Shown: positions 38,697-47,905 of the stretch, piece by piece
How positions within the stretch are numbered: position 1 is the stretch's first letter
Layout of the letters: every line of letters begins with the position of its first letter
Source of the DNA: JALYYC01 sp039922495
GTDB lineage: Bacteria > Chloroflexota > Dormibacteria > CF-121
DNA length: 64,000 nt
Direction: 5' to 3'
Assembly: GCA_039922495.1 (NCBI GenBank)
Contig: JBDTEO010000024.1
Coordinates: 1-64,000 of the forward strand
The notes under the pieces: generated by a model
What the model was told of the DNA's origin: nothing
Databases searched by the model: none
The model's input: only the letters and a program-made list of their open reading frames with translations
Program-made: the position numbers and the translations under genes

Positions 38697-41600
38697 TTGC
38701 GCTGGCCCTGCGCTCATGCTTATGCTGTTGAAAGCACAGCTGCTCGCGGACAGGAGGGCGAACACATCCAGGAACCCGAGTCCAGACTGGGAGCGATTGG
38801 CCGGTTGGGGGTGTCGCCGCAACCCGCATCACGAGAATCGATCGAGAAGGCGCCGCGCACGCGCCATGCCGACACGGTCGTCACCTCGGTCTGCCCCTAC
38901 TGCGCGGTCGGGTGCAGCCAGCTGATCTACGTCAAGGACAAGAAGATCATCGACATCGAGGGCAACCCCGAGTCGCCGATCAACGAGGGCACGCTCTGCC
39001 CGAAGGGCGCCTCAACCTATCAGTACGTGGTCAACCCGAACCGGGTGCAGACGGTGCGCTATCGCGCCCCCTACTCGGACCACTGGGAGCATCGCCCGCT
39101 GGAGTGGGCGATGGACCGGATCGCCCAGCGGATCAAGGAGACCCGCGACGAAACCTTCGTCGAGCGGACGCCCGACGGCAAACTGGTCAATCACACGACG
39201 GCGATCGCGACGCTCGGCGGCGCGACCATGGACAACGAAGAGAACTACCTGATCAAGAAGCTCTTCGGTGGCGGTCTGGGCGTGGTCTCGATCGAGAACC
39301 AGGCGCGAATATGACATAGCTCGACGGTCCCCGGTCTGGGGACAAGCTTCGGCCGGGGCGGTGCCACCACCTTCCAGCAGGACCTCGCCAACTCCGACGC
39401 CATTCTGATCATGGGATCGAACATGGCCGAGGCGCACCCGGTTGGCTTTCGCTGGCCGATGAAAGCAAAAGAGAAAGGGGCAACCATCATCCACGTTGAT
39501 CCCCGGTTCACGCGGACCTCAGCCTTAGCCAGCCTGTACGTGCCGATCAGGCCAGGCAGTGACATCGCGTTCCTGGGCGGCCTCATCAATTACATCCTGA
39601 CCCACGACAAATGGTTCAAGGAGTACGTGATGGCGTACACGAACGCATCGACGCTCGTGGACAACGGCTATGTTGACGCGGAGGACAACGATGGGATGTT
39701 CTCCGGATTTGACGCGCCGAACAACCGCTATGACAACAGCACGTGGACCTACGCCGGGCCGCCCCGCGAACAGAAGGAAGACGCCGCTTCGCATTCTGGA
39801 CATGGGCAGGAAGGGACGAGCCCGGCTAAGCACGCGCCCTACCGGGACGAGACGTTGCAGGATCCCCGTTCCGTCTTCCAGATCCTCAAGCGGCATTTCG
39901 CCCGCTACACCCCGGAGATGGTCGAGCAGGTCTGCGGAACCCCCAGCGCTTCGCTCATCGAGGTGGCCGAGATCCTGGCGAAGAACTCGGGGCGGGAACG
40001 GACGTCCTCGATCTGCTACGCGGTCGGTTGGACCCAACAGAGTTTCGGGCCGCAGATCATCCGGGCGGCCGGAATTCTCCAATTGCTGCTCGGAAATATG
40101 GGACGGCCCGGTGGCGGGATCATGGCGCTTCGCGGTCATGCCTCGATCCAGGGATCGACCGACGTCCCGACCCTCTTTGATCTTTTGCCAGGTTACCTCC
40201 CGCAGCCGGCCAGCTTCAAGGGGGACGACACGCTGGAAAAGTACATGGAGGAATCCGAAGTTCGGGGCGGCTACTGGTCGAATCTGCCCAAGTTCATGGT
40301 CTCGCTGCTGAAGGCGTGGTACGGCGGGGCAGCCTCGAAAGCCAACGAGTTCGGGTACCACTGGGTTCCCAAGATCACCGGCGATCACTCGCACATCACG
40401 ACCGCGACGGAGATGGCCGACGGAAAGGTCAAGGGCTTCATCGTGTTCGGGCAGAATCCAGCAGCCGGAAGTCCCAATGCCCGACTGCAACGCAAGGCGC
40501 TCCGCGAGCTCGGCTGGCTCGTAACGATCGACCTCTATGAGACGGAGACCGCGGCGTTCTGGTATGCGGCGCCCGAAGGGGTCGATCCGAAGACGATCAA
40601 GACCGAGGTTTTCCTTATGCCGACCGCGGCACCAGCCGAAAAGGACGGAACCTTTACCAACACGCAGCGACTTCTGCAGTGGCACGATAAGGCGGTCGAC
40701 CCGCAAGGTGACACGCGGTCGGATCTCTGGTTCGTTTATCATCTTGGCCGCCGCCTCAAGGGCCTCTACAAGGATTCCACCGCGGCGAAAGACCAGGGCT
40801 TGTTGAATCTCACCTGGGACTATCTCCCCGATCACCCGGATCCACGATGGCGTATCGCGGACGAACCCTCGGCAGCCAAGGTTCTGCAGGAGATCAACGG
40901 CTACACCGTCGGCGACGGCAAGCTCCTGTCAGGTTTTCCGGAGCTAAAGGACGATGGGTCGACGGCCTGCGGCGTCTGGATCTACTCCGGCGTGTACCCG
41001 GCGGAGGGGCAGAACATGGCGCGTCGCCGCAATAAAGGTGATGGATGGGTCAGCCCGGAATGGGGATTCGCGTGGCCCGGCAACCGTCGCATGCTCTATA
41101 ACCGCGCGTCGGCGGACCCGGAGGGGCGGCCATGGTCGGAGCGGAAGAAGTACGTCTGGTGGGATCTCGTGCAACGGAAATGGACCGGGTACGACGTTCC
41201 CGACTTCCCGGAAACTAAGGCGCCGGGCACGCCGGCACAGGCCAATGCAAGCGGAACCGACGCTCACTCCGGCTCAGACCCGTTCACGCTCAAGGCGGAC
41301 GGTCGTGGCTGGCTCTTCGCGCCGAGCGGGCTCAAGGATGGGCCCCTTCCAACCCACTACGAACCACTCGAGTCGCCGCTGACCAATTCGCTCTACGACC
41401 AGCAGAGCAGTCCGGTGGCCAAGCGGATGGCTCGCAAGGACAACCGGCTCAGCCCTCCGGGTGACCCGCGGTATCCGTTTGCCGTGACCACATACCGCGT
41501 GACCGAACAGTACCTCTCGGGCGTCATGTCCCGGTGGAACAGCTGGCTCGCCGAGCTGATGCCGGAGATGTTTGCCGAGATCAGTCCGGAGCTTGCTGCC

Positions 41601-41867
41601 CTTCGGGGCCTGAACAACAAGGACTGGATGGTGGTGTCGACCCCGCGTGGCGAGATCGAATGCCGGGCGCTCGTGACCAAGCGCATGCGCCCCCTGCGCC
41701 TCGGCGACCAGATCATCCATACGGTCGGGCTGCCGATCCACTGGGGATACAAGGGCCTGGTCAAAGGAGCGATGGCCAACGACCTGGTTGCTCTCTCGGA
41801 AGAACCCAACGTCTACATCCAGGAGGACAAGGCCTTCACCTGCGACATCCGTCGGGGGCGCCGGTGA
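38697..41867 (+). CDS. fdhA: Formate dehydrogenase catalytic subunit, selenoprotein (TGA 39312-39314 = Sec)
   Basis: The subunit has about 1,030-1,056 residues and oxidises formate at a Mo/W-bis-MGD centre. It has an N-terminal 4Fe-4S motif (SVCPYCAVGCSQLIYVKD, LCPKGA), the Sec site (IENQARI, TGA, HSSTVPGLGTSFGRGG), GSNMAEAHPVGFRW and a C-terminal MGD-binding domain (VSTPRGEIECRALVTKRM, HTVGLPIHWG). The TGA keeps the frame, replaces the active-site residue of the family and is followed by a SECIS-like hairpin. The coordinates give the longest frame, from TTG 38697. A promoter-like TTGCGC-18-TATGCT overlaps that start, and AGGAGG at 38752-38757 points to ATC 38766 or GTG 38811 instead. No Tat signal is seen. 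Confidence 0.93.
39312..39343 (+). promoter_or_regulatory. Selenocysteine codon and bacterial SECIS stem-loop
   Basis: TGA at 39312-39314 is followed after 12 nt by the stem GTCCCC (39327-39332), loop GGTCT (39333-39337) and GGGGAC (39338-39343). The loop begins 19 nt after the TGA, as I recall for E. coli fdhF, and CGGT at positions 11-14 after the TGA also matches. A weak AGCT/AGCT pairing may extend the stem. The G/U apical loop is where SelB binds. selA, selB, selC and selD are not in the window. Confidence 0.88.
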
Positions 41868-42709
41868 TCGACAGCTACAAACGCCTCATGAACCTCGAGG
41901 CGCCGCCAGCAGCGCGCAAAGTTAAGGGCTTCTTTACCGACACGAGCCTTTGCATCGGGTGTAAGGCGTGCGAGGTCGCCTGCAAGCAATGGAACCAGTT
42001 GCCCGCGGACGGATTTGCGATGACCGGCAACAGCTACGACAACACCGGGGCGCTCGGTGCCACGACCTGGCGGCATGTGCAGTTCATCGAGCAGGCAGAG
42101 GCAAACGGGAGCCGGCAGGACCAGCGTTGGCTGATGATGTCGGACGTCTGCAAGCACTGCGCCAATGCGGCCTGCCTGGAGGCCTGTCCGACCGGATCGT
42201 TGGTCCGGACCGAGTTTGGGTCGGTCTACGTCCAGCAGGACATCTGTAACGGGTGCGGCTTCTGCGTGCCGGCGTGCCCGTTCGGGGTGATCGACCGGGC
42301 TCCCAAGGGCGGCCAGTTCGAGGCCGGGACGGCGCACAAGTGCACCCTCTGCTACGACCGGCTCAAGGACGACATGACCCCCGCCTGCGCCAAGGCATGT
42401 CCGACCGCGTCGATCCAGTTCGGCGACGTCGAGGAGCTGCGCGACCGTGCCCGCGCCCGCCTTGGTGAGTTGCAGGCCCGAGGCGAGACGACGGCTCGCC
42501 TCTACGGTATGCCGGAAGGCAAGGAGGCCGCCGAGATCGGTCCACTGAATGCCTTCTTCTTGCTACTCGACGAGCCGAGGACGTACAACCTCCCGGACCT
42601 CCCGCGCCTGCCGCGCACCACGATGGTGGAACGCTATAGCTGGAGCGCCGCCGTCGGGGTGGGGTTCGCCCTCGCCGGCGCGCTGCTCTTCGCTCGCCGG
42701 CGCGCATGA
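41864..42709 (+). CDS. fdhB: Formate dehydrogenase iron-sulfur subunit
   Basis: This 281-residue ferredoxin-like subunit passes electrons from the catalytic subunit to the membrane subunit. Four 4Fe-4S cysteine groups are visible: CIGCKACEVACKQW, CKHCANAACLEACP, CNGCGFCVPACPFG and CTLCYDRLKDDMTPACAKAC. A single C-terminal transmembrane helix (YSWSAAVGVGFALAGALLF) anchors it. GTG 41864 overlaps the fdhA stop (GTGA), and its own stop overlaps the next ATG (ATGA), so all three subunits are translationally coupled. Confidence 0.93.
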   Translation: MIDSYKRLMNLEAPPAARKVKGFFTDTSLCIGCKACEVACKQWNQLPADGFAMTGNSYDNTGALGATTWRHVQFIEQAEANGSRQDQRWLMMSDVCKHCANAACLEACPTGSLVRTEFGSVYVQQDICNGCGFCVPACPFGVIDRAPKGGQFEAGTAHKCTLCYDRLKDDMTPACAKACPTASIQFGDVEELRDRARARLGELQARGETTARLYGMPEGKEAAEIGPLNAFFLLLDEPRTYNLPDLPRLPRTTMVERYSWSAAVGVGFALAGALLFARRRA

Positions 42710-43647
42710 GCGAGACCTCGCCCCCTTCCGGCTACTACGACTACCCGGTTGTCAAGCGCCCGGTCTGGACCTGGGAGATTCCCGTCTACTTCTGGCTGGG
42801 TGGGATGGGGGCCGGCGCCTTCATCACCACCTCGCTCATCCAGCGCTTCGGATCGGACGACGAGGCCGGGCGCACCGCCGGCGGCTTCTACGTGGCGGCC
42901 GCGACGCTCCTCCCGTGCACGCCGCTGCTGATCAAAGACCTCGGCCGGCCCGACCGCTTTCATCATATGTTGCGTATCTTCAAGCCCCTCTCGCCCATGA
43001 ACCTGGGGGCCTGGACGCTCGCCGCCCTGACGCCGGTGGCGCTCGCCCGCGCCGGCCGTCGAGCCGCAGACCAGGGTCTGTTGACGGGACCGGCCCGGGC
43101 GCTCGCGCGCCTGCTTCCCACGACGCTGCTCGAGCTTTGCGGCAGTGCCCTGGGTCTGGTCCTGGCCGGCTACACCGGCGTGCTCCTGGCGGCGACCAAC
43201 ATTCCCCTCTGGGCAAAGAGCAAACTCCTGGGCGGGCTCTTCACCGCGTCGGCGTTGTCCAGCGGTTCCGCGGCGGTCAGCCTGGCGGCGGGCCGCCGGC
43301 TACCTGATGCTCTCCGGCACCGGCTTTCGCTCCTCGAGTCCGCCGCCTCCGCGACCGAGCTCGCGCTGCTGGCGGGTTACGTGGTCCAGTCGGGCGAGAC
43401 CGCGCGACCGCTCACCCGCGAACGCGTGGCGCCGCTCTTCTGGATCGGCGCGGTCGGGATGGGTTCGGTGCTTCCCCTCGTCCTATACGGCATGGCCAGG
43501 CGGCGATCGGGCCGCGCACTACGCCTGCTGTCCACGGGGGCGTCGCTGGCGGCCATCGCCGGCTCGCTCGCCCTGCGCTGGACGGTGTTCGAGGCGGGCA
43601 AAGACTCCTCCCACGACCAGGCGGCGTCCTTTACCCTGTCGAGCTAG
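42706..43647 (+). CDS. NrfD/PsrC-type membrane subunit
   Basis: This 313-residue integral membrane protein starts in the cytoplasm (SPPSGYYDYPVVKRPVWTWE) and has eight or nine helices (IPVYFWLGGMGAGAFITTSL, LLIKDLGRPDRFHHMLRIFK, LVLAGYTGVLLAATNIPLW). The GAGAF and KDLGRPDRF elements are typical of NrfD/PsrC quinone-reactive subunits that lack haem. It should link formate oxidation to the quinone pool, replacing the cytochrome b subunit of FdnI-type enzymes. Its stop overlaps the end of the convergent pilin gene. Confidence 0.88.
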   Translation: MSETSPPSGYYDYPVVKRPVWTWEIPVYFWLGGMGAGAFITTSLIQRFGSDDEAGRTAGGFYVAAATLLPCTPLLIKDLGRPDRFHHMLRIFKPLSPMNLGAWTLAALTPVALARAGRRAADQGLLTGPARALARLLPTTLLELCGSALGLVLAGYTGVLLAATNIPLWAKSKLLGGLFTASALSSGSAAVSLAAGRRLPDALRHRLSLLESAASATELALLAGYVVQSGETARPLTRERVAPLFWIGAVGMGSVLPLVLYGMARRRSGRALRLLSTGASLAAIAGSLALRWTVFEAGKDSSHDQAASFTLSS

Positions 43648-43871
43648 GGCGCGTGACCGCAGTTGTAGTGGGCCTGGTGGCAGGAGACCTGCTCCGGCGT
43701 CTGCCCGCTGGTGTCGAAGCTGGTGACAATGTCCCAGTAGGTGTTCTGGACCGTGTTCCCCATCACCATCATCGTCACGATCACGACGACGGCGACCAGC
43801 GTCAGGATCAGGGCAAGCTCGATCATGCCCTGGCCCCGTTGCTTTAACCGGCGCCGCAGTCCGCTCTTCAT
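43644..43871 (-). CDS. Flp/TadE-like pilin with Cys/His tail
   Basis: This 75-residue protein has a basic leader (MKSGLRRRLKQRG), a prepilin-like GQGMIELALILTLVAVVVIV (processing after G, with Glu at +5) and an outside C-terminal tail. The tail, TPEQVSCHQAHYNCGHAP, is unusual for a Flp pilin in having two Cys and three His. It could form a disulfide or bind a metal. A CpaF ATPase gene lies 5 kb away; no prepilin peptidase or TadB/C is in the window. Confidence 0.75.
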   Translation of the reverse strand: MKSGLRRRLKQRGQGMIELALILTLVAVVVIVTMMVMGNTVQNTYWDIVTSFDTSGQTPEQVSCHQAHYNCGHAP

Positions 43872-43939
43872 GGTCTATCTACTAATAAAACGTTCGTCAG
43901 CAGACAACCAATCGGACCATACGAACGGCCTTACGACGG

Positions 43940-44137
43940 TTAGGGCGAGGAGCTTGCCCCCACGGAGACGTTGACATTGGTGGTCGTCGATGGCGTCCCG
44001 GACCCGAACCAGTGGCCACCACCGAAGAACCCGTAGTAGGCGAGGAACAGCAGCAGCACGATCACCACGATGGCGAAGATGGCGACGACGCCGGCCGACG
44101 AGTCGCCCGCTTGCCCCCGCAATCTGAGCTCACGCAT
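43940..44137 (-). CDS. Small membrane protein, possibly pilus-related
   Basis: This 65-residue protein has a basic N-terminus (MRELRLRGQAGDSS), one transmembrane helix (GVVAIFAIVVIVLLLFLAYY), a Gly/Phe turn and a Thr/Val/Ser tail (TTTNVNVSVGASSSP) that would lie outside. AGGTGATG precedes its ATG. It belongs to no family I know. It lies between the pilin and the TPR-CAP lipoprotein on the same strand and may be part of that unit. Confidence 0.6.
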   Translation of the reverse strand: MRELRLRGQAGDSSAGVVAIFAIVVIVLLLFLAYYGFFGGGHWFGSGTPSTTTNVNVSVGASSSP

Positions 44138-44187
44138 GGGACATCACCTCCGTTTTCCCGAGTCTAGGCACAATCCGTGCCGGGGCG

Positions 44188-46080
44188 CTACTTGTTGAGT
44201 TGCGAGCCGGCCTGCTGGACCTGTGGAGTCGAGCTGGGGCCGAGCGCGGTCGTGAAATGCCAGGTCCGGTGAAAGGCGAACCCATTGATCGTTCCGGTGA
44301 GGTCCATGGTGTACGTCGTCCCGGGTTGTAGGGGCGTGTTGGCCAGGTAGGCAAAGGAGTTCTCCGTCGTCGTCGTGCTCGGATCGCCGGGTAACAGCGA
44401 GACGCCAGGCAGGTCACCGCCGGTCGGGCCCCGGAAATGGAACCCGGTGATCGTGACCCTGGCATTGCGGTCGAAGGTCGCGGTGACCGGGTAGCCGATC
44501 GGGTAGGCGGCGTTGGGGGCGGGGTCGGGGATCTCGTTGCCGTTGAAGGCGGTCGGCACGCCGACCTGGTTTGGCGCCGGGTAGAGGATGACCTGGCTGC
44601 CGGACGTCTCGCGATAGGACATGTCCATCACCTGCACCGTCAGCGGACCGAGGTAGGCGTCGCCGTAGCCGAGTTCCAGGAGGTCGGCTCGAAGGATGGG
44701 GAAGCGGTGATAGACAGAGTCGATCCAGTCCGAGACGGCCCCGGCCGGGTCGGACCGATGGGTGATCACCTCCGCCATCGATCGAGTCGGATAGCCGAAA
44801 TGCTGGGCCCTGGTGAGGACATTGTCGCCCACGTACCCCTGGCTGTCCGCCTGTTCTTTATGGATGCCGAGGTCCCGGATGCTCGGGCTGGCGGCATTAA
44901 AGAAGGTGTAAAACGCGTGCGCGAGGGCGGACTGGTGGATGATCGCCGAGCGCCCCACCGGCCCCAGCCCGGCCAGCTTCCGGTAACGGTTGACCGCCGC
45001 CAGGGCCAGCGTCTCCCGGTCGGCGGCCGCCTTGTCCAGGTCGACGTTACCGGGCCCGGGAGTCGGGCTTCCGGCGGGTGCCGAAGGAGCCACGAGGTGC
45101 TGCGCTGCCGCCAGCGCGCCTGCGTCGTCTTTGGTGAGGTAGCGCAGCACGGCGACCAGGTAGGCGCCCGCCTCCTGGTCCGAGGGCTGCACCGCCAGCG
45201 CGGCGCGCTCATCCTTTGCCGCTGTCGCGGCGTCTTTGTCGAGCGCGACCGCGATCTGTCCCAGGATCTTGAGGTCGAGCGCGCTCCGAGGCTGGAGCTG
45301 CAGCGCGGCCCGGTAGGCCGTCTTGGCCACCGCGTAATCCTGGGCGAAGAGGGCCACGTCGCCGAGTTGCTCGCGAAGGCCGGCGTCATCGGGTGAGAGG
45401 CTGGCCGCCCGCTGCAGGTAGCTCGTCGCGGAGGGGAGATCCTGTCGCGCGATCGAGAAGCGGGCCAGTTCGAGCAGTCGCTCGACCCAGCCGGGCTGGT
45501 CCGCGGCGGCCAGCTTGAGGTGGATCAGGGCGTTGGGGTAGTCCTTCAAGTCCCGGTAGTAATTGCCCCAGTTCCGTTCGACCTCGGCGCGGTCGTAGGC
45601 GGTCCCCTTCTTCGCCAGGTCGGCGCCCGCGATTAGCTGCGCCTTCGCTTCCGGGTATTTCCCAATGTCGGCCAGCGCCTCGCCGTAGAAGGCTCGGGCC
45701 AGCGCCGAGTTGGGCGCGGACTTGACGGCGGCGGCCCCGGCGGTGGCGGCCGCGGTCAGCTGGTTGTTCCAGTCCTGGACCCGGGTGACGATTGCCTGGA
45801 TGTAGCCGTCATTGGGGGCCAGCTTCTGCGCCGCCAGCGCTTGCTCGAGCGCCTGTTGCTGCTTGGTTTGATAGTTGAGGACAAGGGCGTAGTTCGCGTG
45901 CAGCCTTGCATCCTGTGGGTGGGCCTTGAGCGAATCCTGGAGCTGCGCCGTCGCCGCCGCGTACTTGTTGTGGAACATGAGGTCCAACGCCGAGTCGGCG
46001 GTTGGCGTCGACCTGGGCACCATCTGGGTGCAAGCGCTCAGCACAGCGGCCAGGACGAAAACTGCGACGCGCCGCCTCAC
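44188..46080 (-). CDS. TPR-repeat lipoprotein with C-terminal CAP/SCP-like domain
   Basis: This 630-residue protein has a lipoprotein signal (VFVLAAVLSACTQ), about nine TPR-like helical repeats (45-330: LHANYALVLNYQTKQQQALE, ARAFYGEALADIGKYPEAKA, LREQLGDVALFAQDYAVAKT), a Pro linker and a CAP-like domain (about 360-500: LALAAVNRYRKLAGLGPVGR, SALAHAFYTFF, HRSDPAGAVSDWIDSVYHRF). A final beta domain (520-630) resembles bacterial Ig folds. Joining TPR, CAP and Ig parts is uncommon. It probably works on the outer face of the membrane. Confidence 0.78.
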   Translation of the reverse strand: MRRRVAVFVLAAVLSACTQMVPRSTPTADSALDLMFHNKYAAATAQLQDSLKAHPQDARLHANYALVLNYQTKQQQALEQALAAQKLAPNDGYIQAIVTRVQDWNNQLTAAATAGAAAVKSAPNSALARAFYGEALADIGKYPEAKAQLIAGADLAKKGTAYDRAEVERNWGNYYRDLKDYPNALIHLKLAAADQPGWVERLLELARFSIARQDLPSATSYLQRAASLSPDDAGLREQLGDVALFAQDYAVAKTAYRAALQLQPRSALDLKILGQIAVALDKDAATAAKDERAALAVQPSDQEAGAYLVAVLRYLTKDDAGALAAAQHLVAPSAPAGSPTPGPGNVDLDKAAADRETLALAAVNRYRKLAGLGPVGRSAIIHQSALAHAFYTFFNAASPSIRDLGIHKEQADSQGYVGDNVLTRAQHFGYPTRSMAEVITHRSDPAGAVSDWIDSVYHRFPILRADLLELGYGDAYLGPLTVQVMDMSYRETSGSQVILYPAPNQVGVPTAFNGNEIPDPAPNAAYPIGYPVTATFDRNARVTITGFHFRGPTGGDLPGVSLLPGDPSTTTTENSFAYLANTPLQPGTTYTMDLTGTINGFAFHRTWHFTTALGPSSTPQVQQAGSQLNK

Positions 46081-46168
46081 GAGGAGCAGTGTATCGAGCC
46101 TCCTTAAGAACTAATTAACGCCGCGGTGTCACGGTATCGTGACCGCGGCGTAGCCGGTAGCCACCTGA

Positions 46169-47905
46169 ATGGCACCTAGACTCAACCGGATGACCGAGCG
46201 GGCGCGCAAGCTTGATGCGAGCCGGCTCCGCGTCCTGGCGGGTGGCACGCCGACCCCGGCGCCATCCTACCGCCTGCTCACGCAGGTCAGCGCCGCGCTC
46301 AGCACCTCGCTGAACCTGGACCGGACGCTGCAAGAAATCCTCGAGCGCATGAACGCGCTGGTCGCCTTCGACGCCGCCACCGTCTTCTTGCTCGACGATT
46401 CCCGGACGGAACTGCACGTCAAGGCCGCCCTCGGCGTGCCGGTCTCCCTCAAGGAAGTCAAGAGTTTCAAGGTCGGCGAGGGCGTGGTTGGTTGGGTCGT
46501 CCGGCATGGCACCACGGCGCTGATCCCGGACTCGTCAAAAGATGCTCGCTACAAGCCGACCGGGCCGGAACGCCGGCCCAAGACGGTGCTGGCGGCGCCG
46601 CTGCGCGCCCAGGATGTCCTGCTCGGGGCGCTCGTGCTGGTGCGCGCGGCCAAGGAACCGTTTGGCCCTGACCACCAACGATTGGTGGAGGCAATCGCCA
46701 GCCAGGCCGCCGTCGCCATCGATCACGCCCGCCTTTTCGAAACGGAGCGGGGCTCGCGGCGCCGGGCGGAAGCGCTGTACGCGACGGCGCAAGCCTGCAG
46801 CGAGGCGGTCGGCCTGCCGGAATTGCTCCAAACGGCCGTTAAAGAGGTGGCTCTCACTATGCGTGCCACTGTTGCCGCCATCATCATGCCTGACGACGAA
46901 GGCGGGACCATCGAGGCCGCCTTTGACGGTGGCTCGGCCACGTCTGCCGCCCTGCAATCGCTCGCTGGCCGGCCGGTCGTCGAGGTGAGCGCGATGGTGG
47001 CCGTGCGCGATGCCGCTGAGCCGGTCGTGGCCCGTCGAACCCATGGCAGCCGCGTCCCGTCGGACGAGTGGTGGCCCGGCTCCGACTGCGAGGTGTTCGC
47101 CACGGCGCCGATTCGCTGGCAGGGCGGGCTGATCGCGGCCTTGCTCGTCGGATTCGCCGATCCCGGACGGCTCGAGCCGGCCGAGGTCGAACTTCTTGGA
47201 GAAATCGGACGGCAGATCGCCCTTGGCATGGAGCGGCTGCGCCTGCAGGGCCGCGTCCAGGATCAGCAAAACGAGATGGCGATCGTCGCGGAACGCAACC
47301 GGATCGCCCGCGACATGCACGACGGTCTCGTCCAATACGTCTACGCGCTTGGGCTGAGCCTCGAGCATGCCCGCGATCTGCTCGCGGCGGATCCGCTCTC
47401 GGTCGCGCCGTTGCTGACCGGGGCGATCGATCAAACCAACCATGTCCTCTCGGAGATGCGGACGTTCATCTACCAGCTGCGGCCGATCATCATGAAAGAA
47501 AAAGAGATCGGCCAGTGGGTCGTCGACCTCTGTCGCCAGTTTCAACAGGCGACCGGGATTGTCGTCACGACCGAGGTCGGTGAGTCAGCCGGCCAGGAGC
47601 TCCGACCAGAGATTTCGATCGCGCTCTTCCGGATCATCCAGGAGGCGCTCGCCAACATCTATAAGCACGCGCTTGCGAAAAGCGCGCGGCTGGCCCTCGC
47701 CTTCGACGCCCACGGCGTCCGGCTGGTGATCCAGGACGACGGCTGCGGATTCACGGTCAGCGAGCGCCCGGCCCCGGCCATCGAACGTGGGCACGGCCTC
47801 GCCAACATCGAGGAACGGGTCCGCCATCTCGGTGCCAGAGTCCATCTCGACAGCGCGCCCGGCCGCGGCACGCGCCTGGAGGCGGAGTTCCCGTACAGCC
47901 GATGA
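46169..47905 (+). CDS. GAF-domain sensor histidine kinase (NarX/DegS type)
   Basis: This 578-residue protein has two GAF domains (about 35-185 and 200-355), a HisKA_3 dimerisation segment with the phosphoacceptor His in AERNRIARDMHDGLVQYVYA, and a HATPase domain (RIIQEALANIYKHALAKSAR, VIQDDGCGFTV, GHGLANIEERVRHLG). There is no transmembrane segment, so it senses a cytoplasmic signal. ATG 46169 is used; ATG 46190 (MTERARKL) is equally good. It overlaps the response regulator by 4 nt. Confidence 0.93.
   Translation: MAPRLNRMTERARKLDASRLRVLAGGTPTPAPSYRLLTQVSAALSTSLNLDRTLQEILERMNALVAFDAATVFLLDDSRTELHVKAALGVPVSLKEVKSFKVGEGVVGWVVRHGTTALIPDSSKDARYKPTGPERRPKTVLAAPLRAQDVLLGALVLVRAAKEPFGPDHQRLVEAIASQAAVAIDHARLFETERGSRRRAEALYATAQACSEAVGLPELLQTAVKEVALTMRATVAAIIMPDDEGGTIEAAFDGGSATSAALQSLAGRPVVEVSAMVAVRDAAEPVVARRTHGSRVPSDEWWPGSDCEVFATAPIRWQGGLIAALLVGFADPGRLEPAEVELLGEIGRQIALGMERLRLQGRVQDQQNEMAIVAERNRIARDMHDGLVQYVYALGLSLEHARDLLAADPLSVAPLLTGAIDQTNHVLSEMRTFIYQLRPIIMKEKEIGQWVVDLCRQFQQATGIVVTTEVGESAGQELRPEISIALFRIIQEALANIYKHALAKSARLALAFDAHGVRLVIQDDGCGFTVSERPAPAIERGHGLANIEERVRHLGARVHLDSAPGRGTRLEAEFPYSR

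Noticed and set aside
39312..39314. TGA splitting the formate dehydrogenase gene read as a nonsense mutation
   Set aside because: Frame, position at the active site and the following GGTCT-loop hairpin all fit selenocysteine; the downstream coding sequence shows no decay.
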